Shown here one piece after another: positions 49,232-60,293 of a stretch of 64,000 nt of DNA. Position 1 is the stretch's first letter. Every line of letters begins with the position of its first letter. The stretch is taken from contig CM106586.1 of the NCBI GenBank assembly GCA_048013815.1, positions 15,686,001 through 15,750,000 on the forward strand, given 5' to 3'. This DNA is from Setoptus koraiensis. Its lineage: Eukaryota > Arthropoda. The position numbers were made by a program, and so were the translations under genes. The notes under the pieces are model-generated. The model was not told the origin of the DNA. It did not search any database and saw only the letters and a list, made by a program, of their open reading frames with translations.

Positions 49232-50122
49232 ATGATGGAACAAAGAATATGTCAATATTCTGGTTACAGCTTACAATTTTACTCATGTTTCCCTCTTATT
49301 TTGTTAGCTAACACGTATTTCAAGTCAAACTTTTATACCTATATCTGTGCCATAGGAACTGCACCCTCTGTAATGTATTTGCTTGCCCAACTGGCGGATG
49401 CTGGCCATCTAAAGCTAGAGAAACATTCTGAAACTGATCATATTCACTCTAGTCAACAGACCCTGGGCGTGATATGGAGATCTCTTTTACTTGGTTTACT
49501 TCTCACGATAGGACTGGCCATCGTTATCCAGGGTTCCTCAGAGTTCCTGAGCCTAGGATTGTATTTGTGCACACTATCATTCTTTCATTTCAGCGAATAC
49601 TTCATCACATCGCTAAGCAATCCGGCCAATCTGTCCACAGATATTTTCCTTATCAATCAATCAAATGCTTACACTCTAGCTACCCTGGCCAGTTTTGCTG
49701 AATTCTTTCTAGAATTCTACTTTCTGCCACATAACTGGTTTGGACAATTCAAGAAATTAACATTGTTTGGACTACTAGTCTGTTTAATTGGTGAATTAAT
49801 GAGAAAATCAGCAATCCTGACAGCCGGCCAAGGTTTTACCCATATCATATCTACAACTCGTCACCCGGAGCATGTACTGATAACTCATGGTGTTTATAGC
49901 TTGATGAGACACCCGTCTTACGCTGGATGGTTTTATTGGGCATTAGGCACACAGTTAATTTTACTAAATCCTGTCTGTTTTGTTCTATTTATGGTTGTTG
50001 CATGGAATTTCTTTCAGGAACGCATACCATACGAGGAGGACATTCTGATAAAATTTTTTGGCCAGTGTTATCACAAATATAGAAATAAAGTTCCTGTTGG
50101 TATTCCATTCATTAAGACTTAA
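49232..50122 (+). CDS. ICMT: Protein-S-isoprenylcysteine O-methyltransferase
   Basis: One exon, 296 residues (human ICMT 284). Several hydrophobic helices fill the first 200 residues. The conserved C-terminal catalytic block is present: TTRHPEHVLITHGVYSLMRHPSYAGWFYWALGTQL, then NFFQERIPYEEDILIKFFGQCYHKYRNKVPVGIPFI with the RHP and EE..L...G..Y..Y...V.....P features. ICMT sits in the ER membrane and methylates the exposed prenyl-cysteine of CAAX proteins (Ras, Rho, lamins) using S-adenosylmethionine. Either Met of the initial pair may start. Its last 11 coding bases overlap the last coding bases of LAMTOR5 on the other strand. Confidence 0.95.
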   Translation: MMEQRICQYSGYSLQFYSCFPLILLANTYFKSNFYTYICAIGTAPSVMYLLAQLADAGHLKLEKHSETDHIHSSQQTLGVIWRSLLLGLLLTIGLAIVIQGSSEFLSLGLYLCTLSFFHFSEYFITSLSNPANLSTDIFLINQSNAYTLATLASFAEFFLEFYFLPHNWFGQFKKLTLFGLLVCLIGELMRKSAILTAGQGFTHIISTTRHPEHVLITHGVYSLMRHPSYAGWFYWALGTQLILLNPVCFVLFMVVAWNFFQERIPYEEDILIKFFGQCYHKYRNKVPVGIPFIKT

Positions 50123-50603
50123 ATAACGCTGTTGTAATAGAATCGCTCTCTTGTATAAGAATCTTATTTTTATCCATGTCCACTCGAATGACAGGACTTT
50201 TTCTAGGTGTCTTGCTGTTGGGTGGTTCCAGACATGAGGCCAATTGAGTAACTTGATGAATCACTCCAGACATTGATTGCACAGCGCGACCTTCAGCTAA
50301 AATACAACAGATTGATGAGGATAAAGGTCAGATCTCTGTGCTGCTTAGCTTATAACCGTTATATAGAGGGTAGTGATTAATTTGTTCTCGAAAAGTTCTG
50401 CCAATCTTACCTACTAGACACAATCCCTCTTGATCGATGCATATATAACCAACAACATCAGGCTGATTCATTCTGCGTGTATGAGTAGAGGATTTTTTTA
50501 GATAGGTCGTTTGAGTGTCCGATTTCACATAAGATAAAAACGGAGGGAGCTAGGAAAGCTCTACTTACGCAAAGTCGGCCACTTTTTTTGTTTCACTCTC
50601 CAT
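50112..50603 (-). CDS. LAMTOR5: Ragulator subunit LAMTOR5 (HBXIP)
   Basis: Three exons on the minus strand (50603-50569, 50472-50411, 50296-50112) join in phase and give 93 residues (human 91). It reads MESETKKVADFAMNQPDVVGYICIDQEGLCLV, then AEGRAVQSMSGVIHQVTQLASCLEP, VIRVDMDKNKILIQESDSITTALFKS. This matches LAMTOR5 block by block (VGVLCTDSQGLNL.. GVISVLAQQAAKL.. [26 protein letters not shown]). It is a roadblock/longin-fold protein and part of the lysosomal Ragulator complex that anchors Rag GTPases for mTORC1 activation. All splice sites are GT-AG and the introns are about 100 bases. The stop lies inside the ICMT coding end. Confidence 0.93.
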
Positions 50604-52219
50604 TATGGCTTTTAATCTTGGTTCTAGGTGCGGGAGTTAGTCAATCTTGGTTGAATCACAAAACCACCAACTAATGCGACCATTTGTTCCTGGGAACTGT
50701 CAGATCATGGGGCGGGAATTTCAAAAACTTTTTTTTTCTTTTTTATAGAGAATCAGCCAGAGACAGTAGTGTTGCGAAGCGATCGCTCGCTCCGAGCGAG
50801 ATTTTTCTCTCGGAGCGAAAACTATTCGCTCCGAGATCGCTTCGAATGTGACTTTTAACAGCCGTATAGTTCGATGAAATTGTCACATTGGATCAGTCTT
50901 GGATTGTAAGTTTGTGATATTGTTATCAAATTATGATGATTGAAATGATTGAATCGATGCCGATTATTGTTAGACAATAAATTAGCTTATATCTGCATAC
51001 CAGAACACAGAGAACAAATACCGAGACCAGAATCAATTTATGACTTTACGGGGGTTCTCGCAAGCGCGTCGCGTACCCCGCGGTACCCGAGTGAAGAGGA
51101 GCGACATCTAGCGACAACCGAGATCCCTAACTCACTGAGCCTGCAGATAACACACATCTGCCGCACATCGCTCACTCGATCTCACTCACACAATAAACAG
51201 TGTACAAAAAGCGACCTCGAACGGATTTTTCTTGAACTAGAGCCAAAGACATTGGCAGATTTCCACCCGGTACGTCTTCGAATCAATTTTCGATGAATTG
51301 ACTTTCGATGAAATGATCGTGTTTAGATGAATTGGGCAGTCGGTGAACTGGGTGAAGGTAAATTGAATGTGTCGATGAAATGATAGGGACCCAAATCACA
51401 CACACACACGCACACACACACACACAACGACGACTCGTCGTCGACGAGAGTTCTCAACAACAAAATATACATGACATGCATTTGTTGTATTGTGTGCGTG
51501 CGTGTGCAGGGAGAAAGTATAGATGTTGTATGGAGAAGAAAAATATATATAAACACACATCAGCTTGGAAAACCTTCTCCCAAGAATTCATCCCACGCCA
51601 TTATACATCTCATTCCAGAGAGCCCAATTATTTAACGGGTTTCCCATCGGAGCCTATTCAACAAATACACACAGTGGATTTTAACATGTTACTGGCACTT
51701 ATTTTAGGTTGATTGACACGTGCTCACAAACACAGTCCTACTGGACACGACAGGCTCTTCGTTCGTTTTAATCCGAAGGAGATTAGTAATTTTAGATCGA
51801 CGATCTCAGTATTAATTACAATTAACAAGATAAGTCTGTCAAGGAAGCGTTCGGTTCTAATCGCTAACTGCTACACGCTTCAAACAGTATCGACTAAACG
51901 CCGATTGTTGTATTGCAATTGACGACCATCAACTCAGACCATTGATAGCCATTTAAAGCCGGCGTGCTATACTCGCGAACATAAATATACCTCTGACGCC
52001 ACCCTACTTATTATTGTCCTTACAACAAGAGACAAAAAGAACACAACTCAGCAGACAGAACAAGCATACTGCTCTGAGTCTCTGGCTAGAGAAATTAACT
52101 CATCATATTTATGAACCATCACTCACATCATAGCCTGCAACTGATCTTAATATTGGCCCTATTATCACGACGAAGCTGATAGCTTGAATTTGATCTTAGT
52201 TTGTGACATATTGCTTGTT
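50604..52219. other. LAMTOR5-USP3 divergent spacer
   Basis: 1.6 kb between divergent genes. Holds a 70-bp nested palindrome (listed separately), an (AC)n run at about 51398-51426 and a CpG-containing stretch near 51055-51115 that could be a promoter. No ATG-led frame of significance. Confidence 0.5.
50775..50844. repeat. 70-bp nested palindrome built on cgctccgag
   Basis: Outer arms cgaagcgatc (50775-50784) and gatcgcttcg (50835-50844) are perfect complements. Inside lies ctcgct/agcgag around three bases, and ctcggagcgaa paired with ttcgctccgag. The 9-mer cgctccgag or its complement occurs three times. It lies 172 bases upstream of the LAMTOR5 start codon. Confidence 0.85.
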
Positions 52220-54390
52220 ATGGAATGCCCACATCTTTGTAAATTTGATAAGACATTAACCTCACCCAATTTGAGAATTCTCAATAACATTAAAACCATA
52301 GGCAAAAGTAACAAGACTACACAGAGTAAACGTTCTCAAAACAACATCCAGCATTGTTGCAAAGGTAACACATACATATAGCAATTTATTTCAGCGAATG
52401 ACTCTCTTGTGACACACACATGAGCAACTGATCAACTTAACTTCCTCTTTTCACTTTGCTTAGTTTGTAAATCGGACAGATCCCCATGGATGTGCGTTAT
52501 TTGTGGCCAAATTCACTGTGGAAGGTATATATAACCATATCTCACACAAGCTATAGAATTTTCCACACTAACATGTGTTAGACGCTAGCTCATAAATACC
52601 TCTTCTTGAAATCCCATTGTCACCCCAGATATGTGAATAGTCACGCCAAGGCTCATTATGAAGAGAATGATGGTCATTTTTTGGCGATCTGCTGTCATAG
52701 TAGATCTGCATTCTGGTAAGTGCTTGTGAAATGAAGAAGCCTCTTTCGAACCTTCATTCTGACTATTCTCGCTAAACGTCATCTTATAATTTCTATTTTC
52801 ATCATATTCTCCTATTCTCATACAGCTATGCATGTGATGATTATGTGATCAATGAAGTACAATCCAAAAGAATACAGCTCACGCTTGATCAATTACAGAA
52901 AAGTGATCCAATAGAAAATTCTAGTAATAGTGATGATCCTCAAAAAATACCAGTTGACGATCAAACTCCAAAGGTATATATCTTTCTACTGATTAGTCAG
53001 AGCATACTTAGCTATATTTGAATTGCTAGACAATCATCATTTGTATTATCCATTTACTTTCAGAGCTCTGCTTTAAAGACAAGACGTCTCAAACTGACTG
53101 GGATCAAGAATCTTGGAAATACTTGTTACATGAATAGTGTCCTACAATGTCTTAGCAAGATTCAATTGTTCACATCGTCGGTTGGACAACTCAGATACTT
53201 CAATGAGGACAATGTTGTAAATGATAGTAAAAAGAGGAAGCTAATGTCAACCACAGCCTCAAATGTTCCAAGATCCGAGTTGTGAGTATCTTGAACATAT
53301 CCAAGCTGATTCTCCGAACAGCGCTTTTTGTTTGTCTAAGCAAACTGACATTTTTCAACTTATGCTTGTTACTTCCATCCATAATAAGACTTTTCGAGGC
53401 TTTAAGGGACACATTATATTTGATCAAGAAGAGCGGAAAGTCCACCATCAAGCCTGAATCATTATTTACGATGGTAAGACAATATCGAAGAATTGGGCTC
53501 AATTTATAATTTACACCAATACTCTTCATTCACATCTTTTTTTATTTTTTTTTGTTCACCAGTTATGTAAAGTCCCCAGATTCAGAGGCTATCAGCAACA
53601 AGATGCTCATGAATTTTTGCGTTATGTCCTCGATCGCCTACATCAAGAATGTCTGGAAAATTGTCCGGTCCCTGAGAAAAAGGCTAATATGTGCTTCAAT
53701 GGTGGGATCGAAAGTAAAAAGGCCTCAATAATTGGAAATATTTTCGGCGGAATTTTGCAGAATGAAGTTAATTGCCTTGAATGTGGTTTCAAATCTCATA
53801 AATTCGACCCATTCTTAGATTTGTCTCTTGATATCCCAGTGCAACGAGCTACAGCAAATTTTGATGCAACATCATCAGACAACTCCAATTCATCATGCTC
53901 GTTGACAGATGAATGTCATCTTATCGACTGTCTCTCAAGCTTTATAGAACTTGAGGAATTAACCGAAACTGAGCTCTATTATTGCTCTAATTGTCAACAA
54001 AAACAGCGCTCAACCAAAAGGTTCTGGATAAGACGTCTACCCGATGTATTGTGTCTGCACCTCAAGCGCTTCAGATGGAATAATTATTTGCGTACGAAAT
54101 TGGACAATTACATAGAATTTCCAATTCAAGGTCTAGACATGAAGCGATTTGTTATGTCTAGCAAGCATGAGACCAGAGGCAGCTCTTGTGGGCCAACTAC
54201 TTACGATTTAGTTGCATTTATAGAGCATCATGGTTCGGGAGCCGGCTCAGGCCATTATACAGCATACGCCTATCATGACAAGTTCTGGTATCACTTTGAT
54301 GATTCCAGTGTCACTCCATGTGATGAAAGCCAAGTAAAACAATCAAAGGCCTATATTTTATTTTACAGTAGAAGAACGAATTTAAGTTAG
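52220..54390 (+). CDS. USP3: Ubiquitin-specific protease 3
   Basis: Seven exons (52220-52364, 52464-52524, 52629-52715, 52826-52973, 53064-53281, 53389-53473, 53563-54390), all GT-AG and in phase, give 523 residues (human USP3 520). The N-terminal UBP zinc finger reads MECPHLCKF.. [35 protein letters not shown].. CYACDDYV. The catalytic domain has the Cys box [69 protein letters not shown], a CxxC pair ([10 protein letters not shown]), the His box [12 protein letters not shown] and the acid residue in FDDSSV. USP3 is a nuclear deubiquitinase acting on histones H2A and H2B and on damage-signalling proteins. The start is set by the MECPHL motif, with in-frame non-ATG sequence before it. Confidence 0.96.
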
Positions 54391-55147
54391 GGTTTAGATA
54401 GGAAGTATGCATTTTTTAAGCATTGATTATTGAGTGTCGCTGAAAACTAACTCGAAAGGTTTTATGAAATTGTATGTACAGATGGACAGTATCAAGAAGA
54501 AATCAATCCGTACTGCTAACTACCAACTCGAATACTAATTAACTAAATGAAATTAAACTTAACAACAGTACAATATTACCCATGCCCCGAGCTTATCTCC
54601 AATCTTCAATCTGATAGAGCGGCACACATAATCGTGCCACAAATCTACTCAAAGTATGGTATTCATAGCTCTCACCTATCTACTTTTCGGTGCCTTTCTA
54701 TTTCTACTTCATATATACTGGATCTTATCACAGGCGACCTCTTGCGCTTCGGATCCATTTCAATCTCCTCACTCTAGGCTGTACCACTATGAAAGCAAGT
54801 TGCACAACCACATGACTCGTGCACTATGGGTTGAGGGCACTGTTGCTTTTGTCATAAATTGATGCACTCTTGGAGCCGTTTATGATATCTTCGAACTCTA
54901 CTCTCAAAACTTTCGGCCAGTCTCATCGAGCCGTCAGCACAGAGGAAAATATAAGATCCAGTTTGTTTCAAGCTGATCGACAGATTCTCAACCTATCAAT
55001 ATCAATTATTTATTGTGAATATGAATAGAAAATCAACAATCAACTATATCAATTGACCGCTTCCTATGGTGCTGGTCCCGGTGGTGACCAAGATTAGGCT
55101 TGAAGCTCATGGGTTGCCATTGCTCGGATGATCTGTCCTTCGTTTTC
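54391..55147. other. USP3-RMDN convergent spacer
   Basis: 757 bases of 3' flanks of two convergent genes. Two small ATG frames on the + strand (54547-54777 and 54656-54862) show no family resemblance; the second has a hydrophobic start. Nothing else seen. Confidence 0.45.
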
Positions 55148-55997
55148 CTATGTATCGATTCCCAAAACTTCAGATTCTGGTGGGTATTCAAAAGTTTTAT
55201 CAAAGACTGCTTGCAATTGAACCCAGGCTTCTGTTACAATCTGTGAAAATATATTGAGTACCATGGACGATCAGACATTTCTACGTCTACAAACTACTGA
55301 GTGTGTTCTCGGCTTGATCTGCATTCGGCATCTCACGCCGCTCTAAGATGGATATAGTTTCTGGTAACACTTTCTAGTTTACTTACTTCTTTCACAGACG
55401 GATCTTTGTGCAATCTGTGCTGGCGGATGATTTCCCTGAAAATCCTCGCTGATGCAATCGGATTCATGTTCTCCGGTGCGAGAGAAACAGCTACTCTCAT
55501 TTTTACTTTGAGAGATATGTCTCGTGCAGTCGCAGCAGCTTCAAACATCTTGACTGCTCCCTTTCTTGCTGTTATGCTCATTTTATCATACTGATCTAAA
55601 TGTCTACTGTAGTGTTCATATAGCATGAGATAAGATTCACCGAACAGAACAAGCGTGTTGGCGTCAACGCCCGACTCGCGCCCCATCGCTACAGTTGTGT
55701 AATGTCTTAACTGATTGTAATGGCTATGGAATCCATCTGATGGCTCTCTAAACAGTATCGCGGCCCACTTGCAGACATAAGCATCAGTGGGATCCAGCGT
55801 AGCAGCAAGATGAGCATATTTCTGAGCTTCGGTGAGAAACTCAGAATTTTCCGCCAGGTTATGCATATACCACCTGCACCTAGCTAAGCGCCACAAAACC
55901 TGCGGATTGTGTTCATAATCGAGTGCCTTCAAAAGGTCATAAACTTTGCTATATTCTTTATCAACAGTAAGGATATCAGCATCATATATAGTTTCTT
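55148..55997 (-). CDS. Regulator of microtubule dynamics-like TPR protein (RMDN/FAM82 family), 5' end unresolved
   Basis: At least two exons on the minus strand: 55997-55387 and 55240-55148, in phase. The first reads ADILTVDKEYSKVYDLLKALDYEHNPQVLWRLARCRWYMHN, then EAQKYAHLAATLDPTDAYVCKWAAILF and further helical repeats. The second ends EAWVQLQAVFDKTFEYPP.. The spacing of VLWRLAR and HKWYAI-like KWAAILF follows RMDN1-3. RMDN proteins are helical TPR proteins linked to microtubules and, for RMDN3, to ER-mitochondria contacts. No ATG precedes this exon in frame: an in-frame stop lies just upstream, and a weak AG acceptor at 55998 fits the phase. So a 5' exon must lie to the right, which I could not identify. 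The family is diverged here. Confidence 0.65.
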
Positions 55998-58013
55998 CTT
56001 AAATTCCGGTCATCATGGTCGCAAATTACAAATTTGTCACATCACTAATATGCACAATGAGCGCTTTCGCTGTAAATAGCAAAATGTTTGCGACGGAATG
56101 TGCCACCCATTTAATAGGCTCACGTGTTTGACACAGCTATCTACTGTGTGCGTTTTTTCCAATGGCTTTTCTCCCATCACTGCACTCACCACTCTGACGG
56201 CAGTTCATCACTGGCAGTTTACTCGCAAAACAGCTATACTGCATCACGGACTGCAACTCACGCCCACTCACACTCCATATGAAAATCTGAGTGCGCCGCC
56301 CTGGCGGCTTCTAAAAGAAATAGGAACAGTACACTATCGATCAAAAAAAAAGAGATAAGGAGCGTTTGGATGGATTGGATGACGAAATAATCGATCTAGA
56401 CGATCAATTACTCCCAGTGACGCTGGACACATGACGATATCTTGTGGTGTTACTGCTCTGGTTGACTTTAGAGCGACCTCAAACAAAAAGCAAACCTAAC
56501 CGCCTAATTTTCTATTTTGTAATGGCACCATTGACTGTAATGCTGTACGCAGACTGGAAGATTCGCTGGATCAGTTTGCACCACCAGAGAGGTTAATCAG
56601 CGAATACTGAACAAAACAAGAAGCGATGATCGGGGCGATTTCTATGCAAATCAAGAGGAGTTTATAATCTTACATGTAACATGTTAGCATGAACTCCGGC
56701 ACAACACTTGTTGATCGGATGTCAAACATCATCAACCTTCATTGTATTCTCAACTCGCTCGTGCCGGATGAAATGTTTCAGTGCCTCCTCGTTTCTAGAT
56801 TAGCTAAACCTCAGCATGGATTTATCTGTAAGCTGGCGTTAACGGACACTAGATCTACGCACCTATAAGATGCGTGCTATAAGATCATAGTCGGTAGACA
56901 GTTAGCTTCTCTTATCGTACGTAGAGCTTCCAATCTATCGATAAGAGTTGTTATAAACGATTCCATTGCAATATATTCTGATTTGCTCATTGTGTCCGAC
57001 GCAGAGATGCGACAGGCCAGGTACGGTGCCGGTATTCGACGCGGCTTTCGTGTTTGTGCGATCAGTGGCCATCACAAGGGCAGCTATTCTGTTTTGTATT
57101 GTGTATCATTCCAGGATTCCAAACACACATAGCCTCAACCGCGGACAGTGAGATATGTGTTGCAGATTGTTATAGAATCAGACAAACAACAATAATCGGA
57201 CAAAGTTCAGATTATATCACACGGAATCACACCTCTGCTTGGTGAGCCACTTCAGCTTTCAAATAGTTTGGGCAGGCGGGAAACAAGTAAGTCCGTTAAT
57301 TGCTTTGAGATTAGTCAAATTGAAGGTCAAGCTGATTCGCACTCGAGACTATTGCACATTCAATTGAACTGCAAAAAATCAAAAAAATGTTGATCGAATC
57401 ACTCTGGCATTTGTAAAGAGAGTTTCTGTCCATTCCTTAGTTATTTGCAAGGTTCTTTTGAACTTGACTAGATCTTCTTGTTCAGCGCTCAAACGGACAC
57501 AACAAGTTATGTTCTCACCAGTTATGTTCGGAACGCTAGTTATCGATTGGAAACGATAAAAAATTATAAAGTAAGTCCTGAACTTCAATGAACACTCATA
57601 TTTAGTAGTTCATATTTAGTAGTAGTAAATGGTGGTTGAATGAAAACAACAGAGACAATCAATGTCAAGAGTTTTTGGTTGAATTGTTTGTTCAGGTCAT
57701 TTCATTGTTTGAAGTCGACTCGAACAGCAGTTATTTGCGTTCTAAACAAAAAAAAAACTTGGGCTGTAGTTGATGGTCATTTTCCAATCAGTAAAACTTT
57801 GAAATACGTCCTTTTCTAAAGTAGTAATCTACACGTAAAATGACCAATTCGTTTCAATATTCACTCAACGCTTTCAATATTCGTCGGTTCGATTTTCAAA
57901 ACGATCTTTCCTATGAGGAGCCGTATCATCTCGACTATCCAATAATCAAGTAATAATACTTAATATATCTCCATTTTTTGACTGCAGGAGAGCTTGCAGA
58001 TTAAATCTATCAA
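55998..58013. other. 2-kb spacer, possibly with an undetected RMDN-like 5' exon
   Basis: A minus-strand frame at 57379-57588 (..LSAEQEDLVKFKRTLQITKEWTETLF..) looks protein-like but lacks an ATG and a family match; it may be an exon. A short ATG frame at 57840-57953 (+) ends at a possible GT donor. The rest is AT-rich with no recognisable content. Confidence 0.35.
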
Positions 58014-58670
58014 ATGGGGAGCATAAATCGTCAAGAAGTATTTGAGTCGGCCGTGAACACAGTTCGGAGTATGCCAAAGAATGGACCATTTAAACCATCG
58101 GACGAAATTAAATTAAAACTCTATGCCTATTATAAACAAGCTACTTACGGATTCAATTATACACCAAGACCACGATTCTATGATCTGGTCAATATTTATA
58201 AGTGGAATGCTTGGAAAAAGCTTGGTTCTATGTCTAAAGATGATGCCAAACTAGCTTACATCCAGGAACTCAAAAATATTGTTCAATCGAAACTAATTGA
58301 TGGCGGGCAGTGCCCGCAGGAATTGATTGATATAATGGGTCCATTCTATGAATTTTGCCAGGCTGACAATCCTTCGATGTTTAAGACCAAACAAGATCAA
58401 AATCAACCAGCTATCAAAGGCACCATATATGAAATGAAAGAAAATTTGATCAAAGGCCACAATAATAAGAAGATTACCCACGACAATGAGCCAGTTTCAT
58501 CATCTCAAATCGATGAATATAATAGCGGAGTCGTGAGTGGAAGTGATAGATCTACCAATGGGTCAATTACTATATCCCCCAAAATAGATCTACAAACTAA
58601 CGGTACGTTCAAGCAACAATCAAATTTTCTACTCTCAAGGCAAGCCAACAATTGCTATGTTAACAGTTGA
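58014..58670 (+). CDS. Acyl-CoA-binding domain protein, ACBD4/5-like
   Basis: 218 residues in one exon. The ATG at 58014 is supported by an in-frame TAA four codons upstream. Residues about 5-95 form an acyl-CoA-binding domain: FESAVNTVRSMPKNGPFKPSDEIKLKLYAYYKQATYG, then RFYDLVNIYKWNAWKKLGSMSKDDAKLAYIQELKNIV, with the YKQAT and KW.AW residues that bind the CoA moiety. The domain flavour is closest to ACBD4/5. After it comes a Ser/Asn-rich tail without the C-terminal membrane anchor that ACBD5 uses to tether peroxisomes to the ER. A further spliced exon could carry one, but POLDIP2 starts 146 bases on from the other side, so this copy may simply be soluble. Confidence 0.9.
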   Translation: MGSINRQEVFESAVNTVRSMPKNGPFKPSDEIKLKLYAYYKQATYGFNYTPRPRFYDLVNIYKWNAWKKLGSMSKDDAKLAYIQELKNIVQSKLIDGGQCPQELIDIMGPFYEFCQADNPSMFKTKQDQNQPAIKGTIYEMKENLIKGHNNKKITHDNEPVSSSQIDEYNSGVVSGSDRSTNGSITISPKIDLQTNGTFKQQSNFLLSRQANNCYVNS

Positions 58671-58815
58671 AATAAATACTGACAAATCGACCGAATAATG
58701 CAAGATAACGGAGTTTTGGGAGGCAAATTCCTCAACACGATTCCCCCTGAGAATATTTCAACAAGTTGGAAAGTTCACATTAACATTTGTTTTCGTTTAT
58801 AGTTTCTTTTGGATA

Positions 58816-60233
58816 TCAGTCAGCCGAACTGAGCCTAGATTCTAATGAGAAGGTGGGAATTTTACATTCGAAGATATGACGATCTTCACATCTTTGCATC
58901 TTATATGTGCCCCACATGTAGCCACTGCTGGCCTCTAGATGCACATTACTACAATATTGAAAGGCAGACTCATTTTTGCTAAGAATGGGCTCGACGCCAG
59001 CGACACCTCTTCCCTCTACTTTTTCTATTGAATTTGCACCTTCCGCTAGATGGCTACGTATCCTCCAGCATCTCTCAAGTAGATGAACATCTTGATCGCA
59101 AAGGTTTTCTAGTCTCACGCAATATCTCCACCAGTTCTGACATCTAATGGGTCTACCATTTTCCAATATCTCCTGGCTTCCAAGGTAGAATGGTATAACA
59201 GTGACACGAATATTTTCTGTTGTTTCTTTATAGACGCCGGACAGATTAAGCCAGGGGAATCTGTTTTTCCAAGCAGTGAAAGATTCCGTAGGCTCGTACT
59301 TATGGTCGCCACTTGGACAACTTTTATATTTGAAGAATTCTTGAAATAACTCATGTTTGATGGGTATTTCCTCATGACTTGTGTAGGGCAGAACATCCTC
59401 ATGTGCAACATAGTCGGTACAAGGGATTGGCGCAAGGGAATGGTGGTGATATAAAAATGATACATTGTCGGTATGAATTCGTCGAGACTAAACGATAAGC
59501 GGAATAAATAAATAATGTTTGAAGAGTAAATATGAAATCACAGTTGTCACACAAAAGAGATCTGAGATGATAAGTTAGGAAGGTACTTACGACGTATTTA
59601 CAATCATCGGCGTGCATAAGGACTTGATAGTAAGGATGAGAGGTTGAATTTGGAACATGATTTACGGGGGGCTTGTAAGCCGTGTCAAAAGTTAATCCAT
59701 CGGACGGAGTTTCAGAGCTAACAAATTCAGAGAGCGGCTTGAAATTTCGTTTTTGAGTATTAACGCCATCGGTACTGTCGACAAATTGTGAACTTTTGCC
59801 TTGTTGGCTATCATGAACTTTGGCAAGCCATGGAAACAAAACCACCCCTCGGTAGCCGAAAATTCGGTGCAAGAACAGCTGACCAGTTTCGTATTGGCCC
59901 TCCAATTTGGGAGTTTCCAGGGGTCCTACTTCTATGAGCCTATAGATGCGAAATGTGTGTTATGTATTATGTAAATTATGTTTACACAATGACATTAGTA
60001 TCGGTTTGCGTTCCTTTTGTCAACACTCGATATCGAATGACAACTGGCCACTGGCTATTGTTAGCTTACCTGGTTGAATAGGCCCTAATGACTATATTGC
60101 CGTGGTTTATGTTTCCATTGTGACTAATAGCAATTTTGATTGATTTCGCCAGGCCATCATGATTGCACAACAAGTTTCGTTTCAAATAACAACTGGTGAT
60201 CCTCGTGACCATCTTGTTGCTAATTTGGAACAT
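58816..60233 (-). CDS. POLDIP2: DNA polymerase delta-interacting protein 2
   Basis: Three exons on the minus strand (from 60233 to 60070, 59939-59591, 59487-58816), in phase, give 394 residues from the ATG at 60233. An in-frame ATG at 60293 would add 20. The start is Arg/Lys-rich without acidic residues (MFQISNKMVTRITSCYLKRN.., ..IVIRAYSTR), which fits a mitochondrial presequence. A YccV-like domain follows (GQLFLHRIFGYRGVVLFPW.. HPYYQVLMHADDC), then DYVAHEDVLPYTSHEEIPIKHELF, and an ApaG domain (TTENIRVTVIPFYLGSQ.. WWRYCVRLENL.. RGRGVAGVEPILSK.. FQYCSNVHLEASSGYMWGTY.. IPTFSLES). About 30 extra residues sit in the YccV-like region compared with human (368 residues). POLDIP2 is found in mitochondria and nucleus and binds polymerase delta/PrimPol and metabolic partners. 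Confidence 0.95.
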
Positions 60234-60293
60234 AATAAAAAGATATTCAGGAGCAGTGATATAACAGTTGCCTTGAATCGTCCTGTTTTCCAA

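Noticed and set aside
50949-51296. 115-codon frame on the + strand before USP3
   Set aside because: It opens with TTG, has no ATG of use, and resembles no protein. The CpG content suggests promoter DNA.
57379-57588. Minus-strand frame ..AEQEDLVKFKRTLQITKEWTETLF..
   Set aside because: Protein-like, but starts with TTG, has no family match and no confirmed splice partners. Left as a possible exon in the spacer note.
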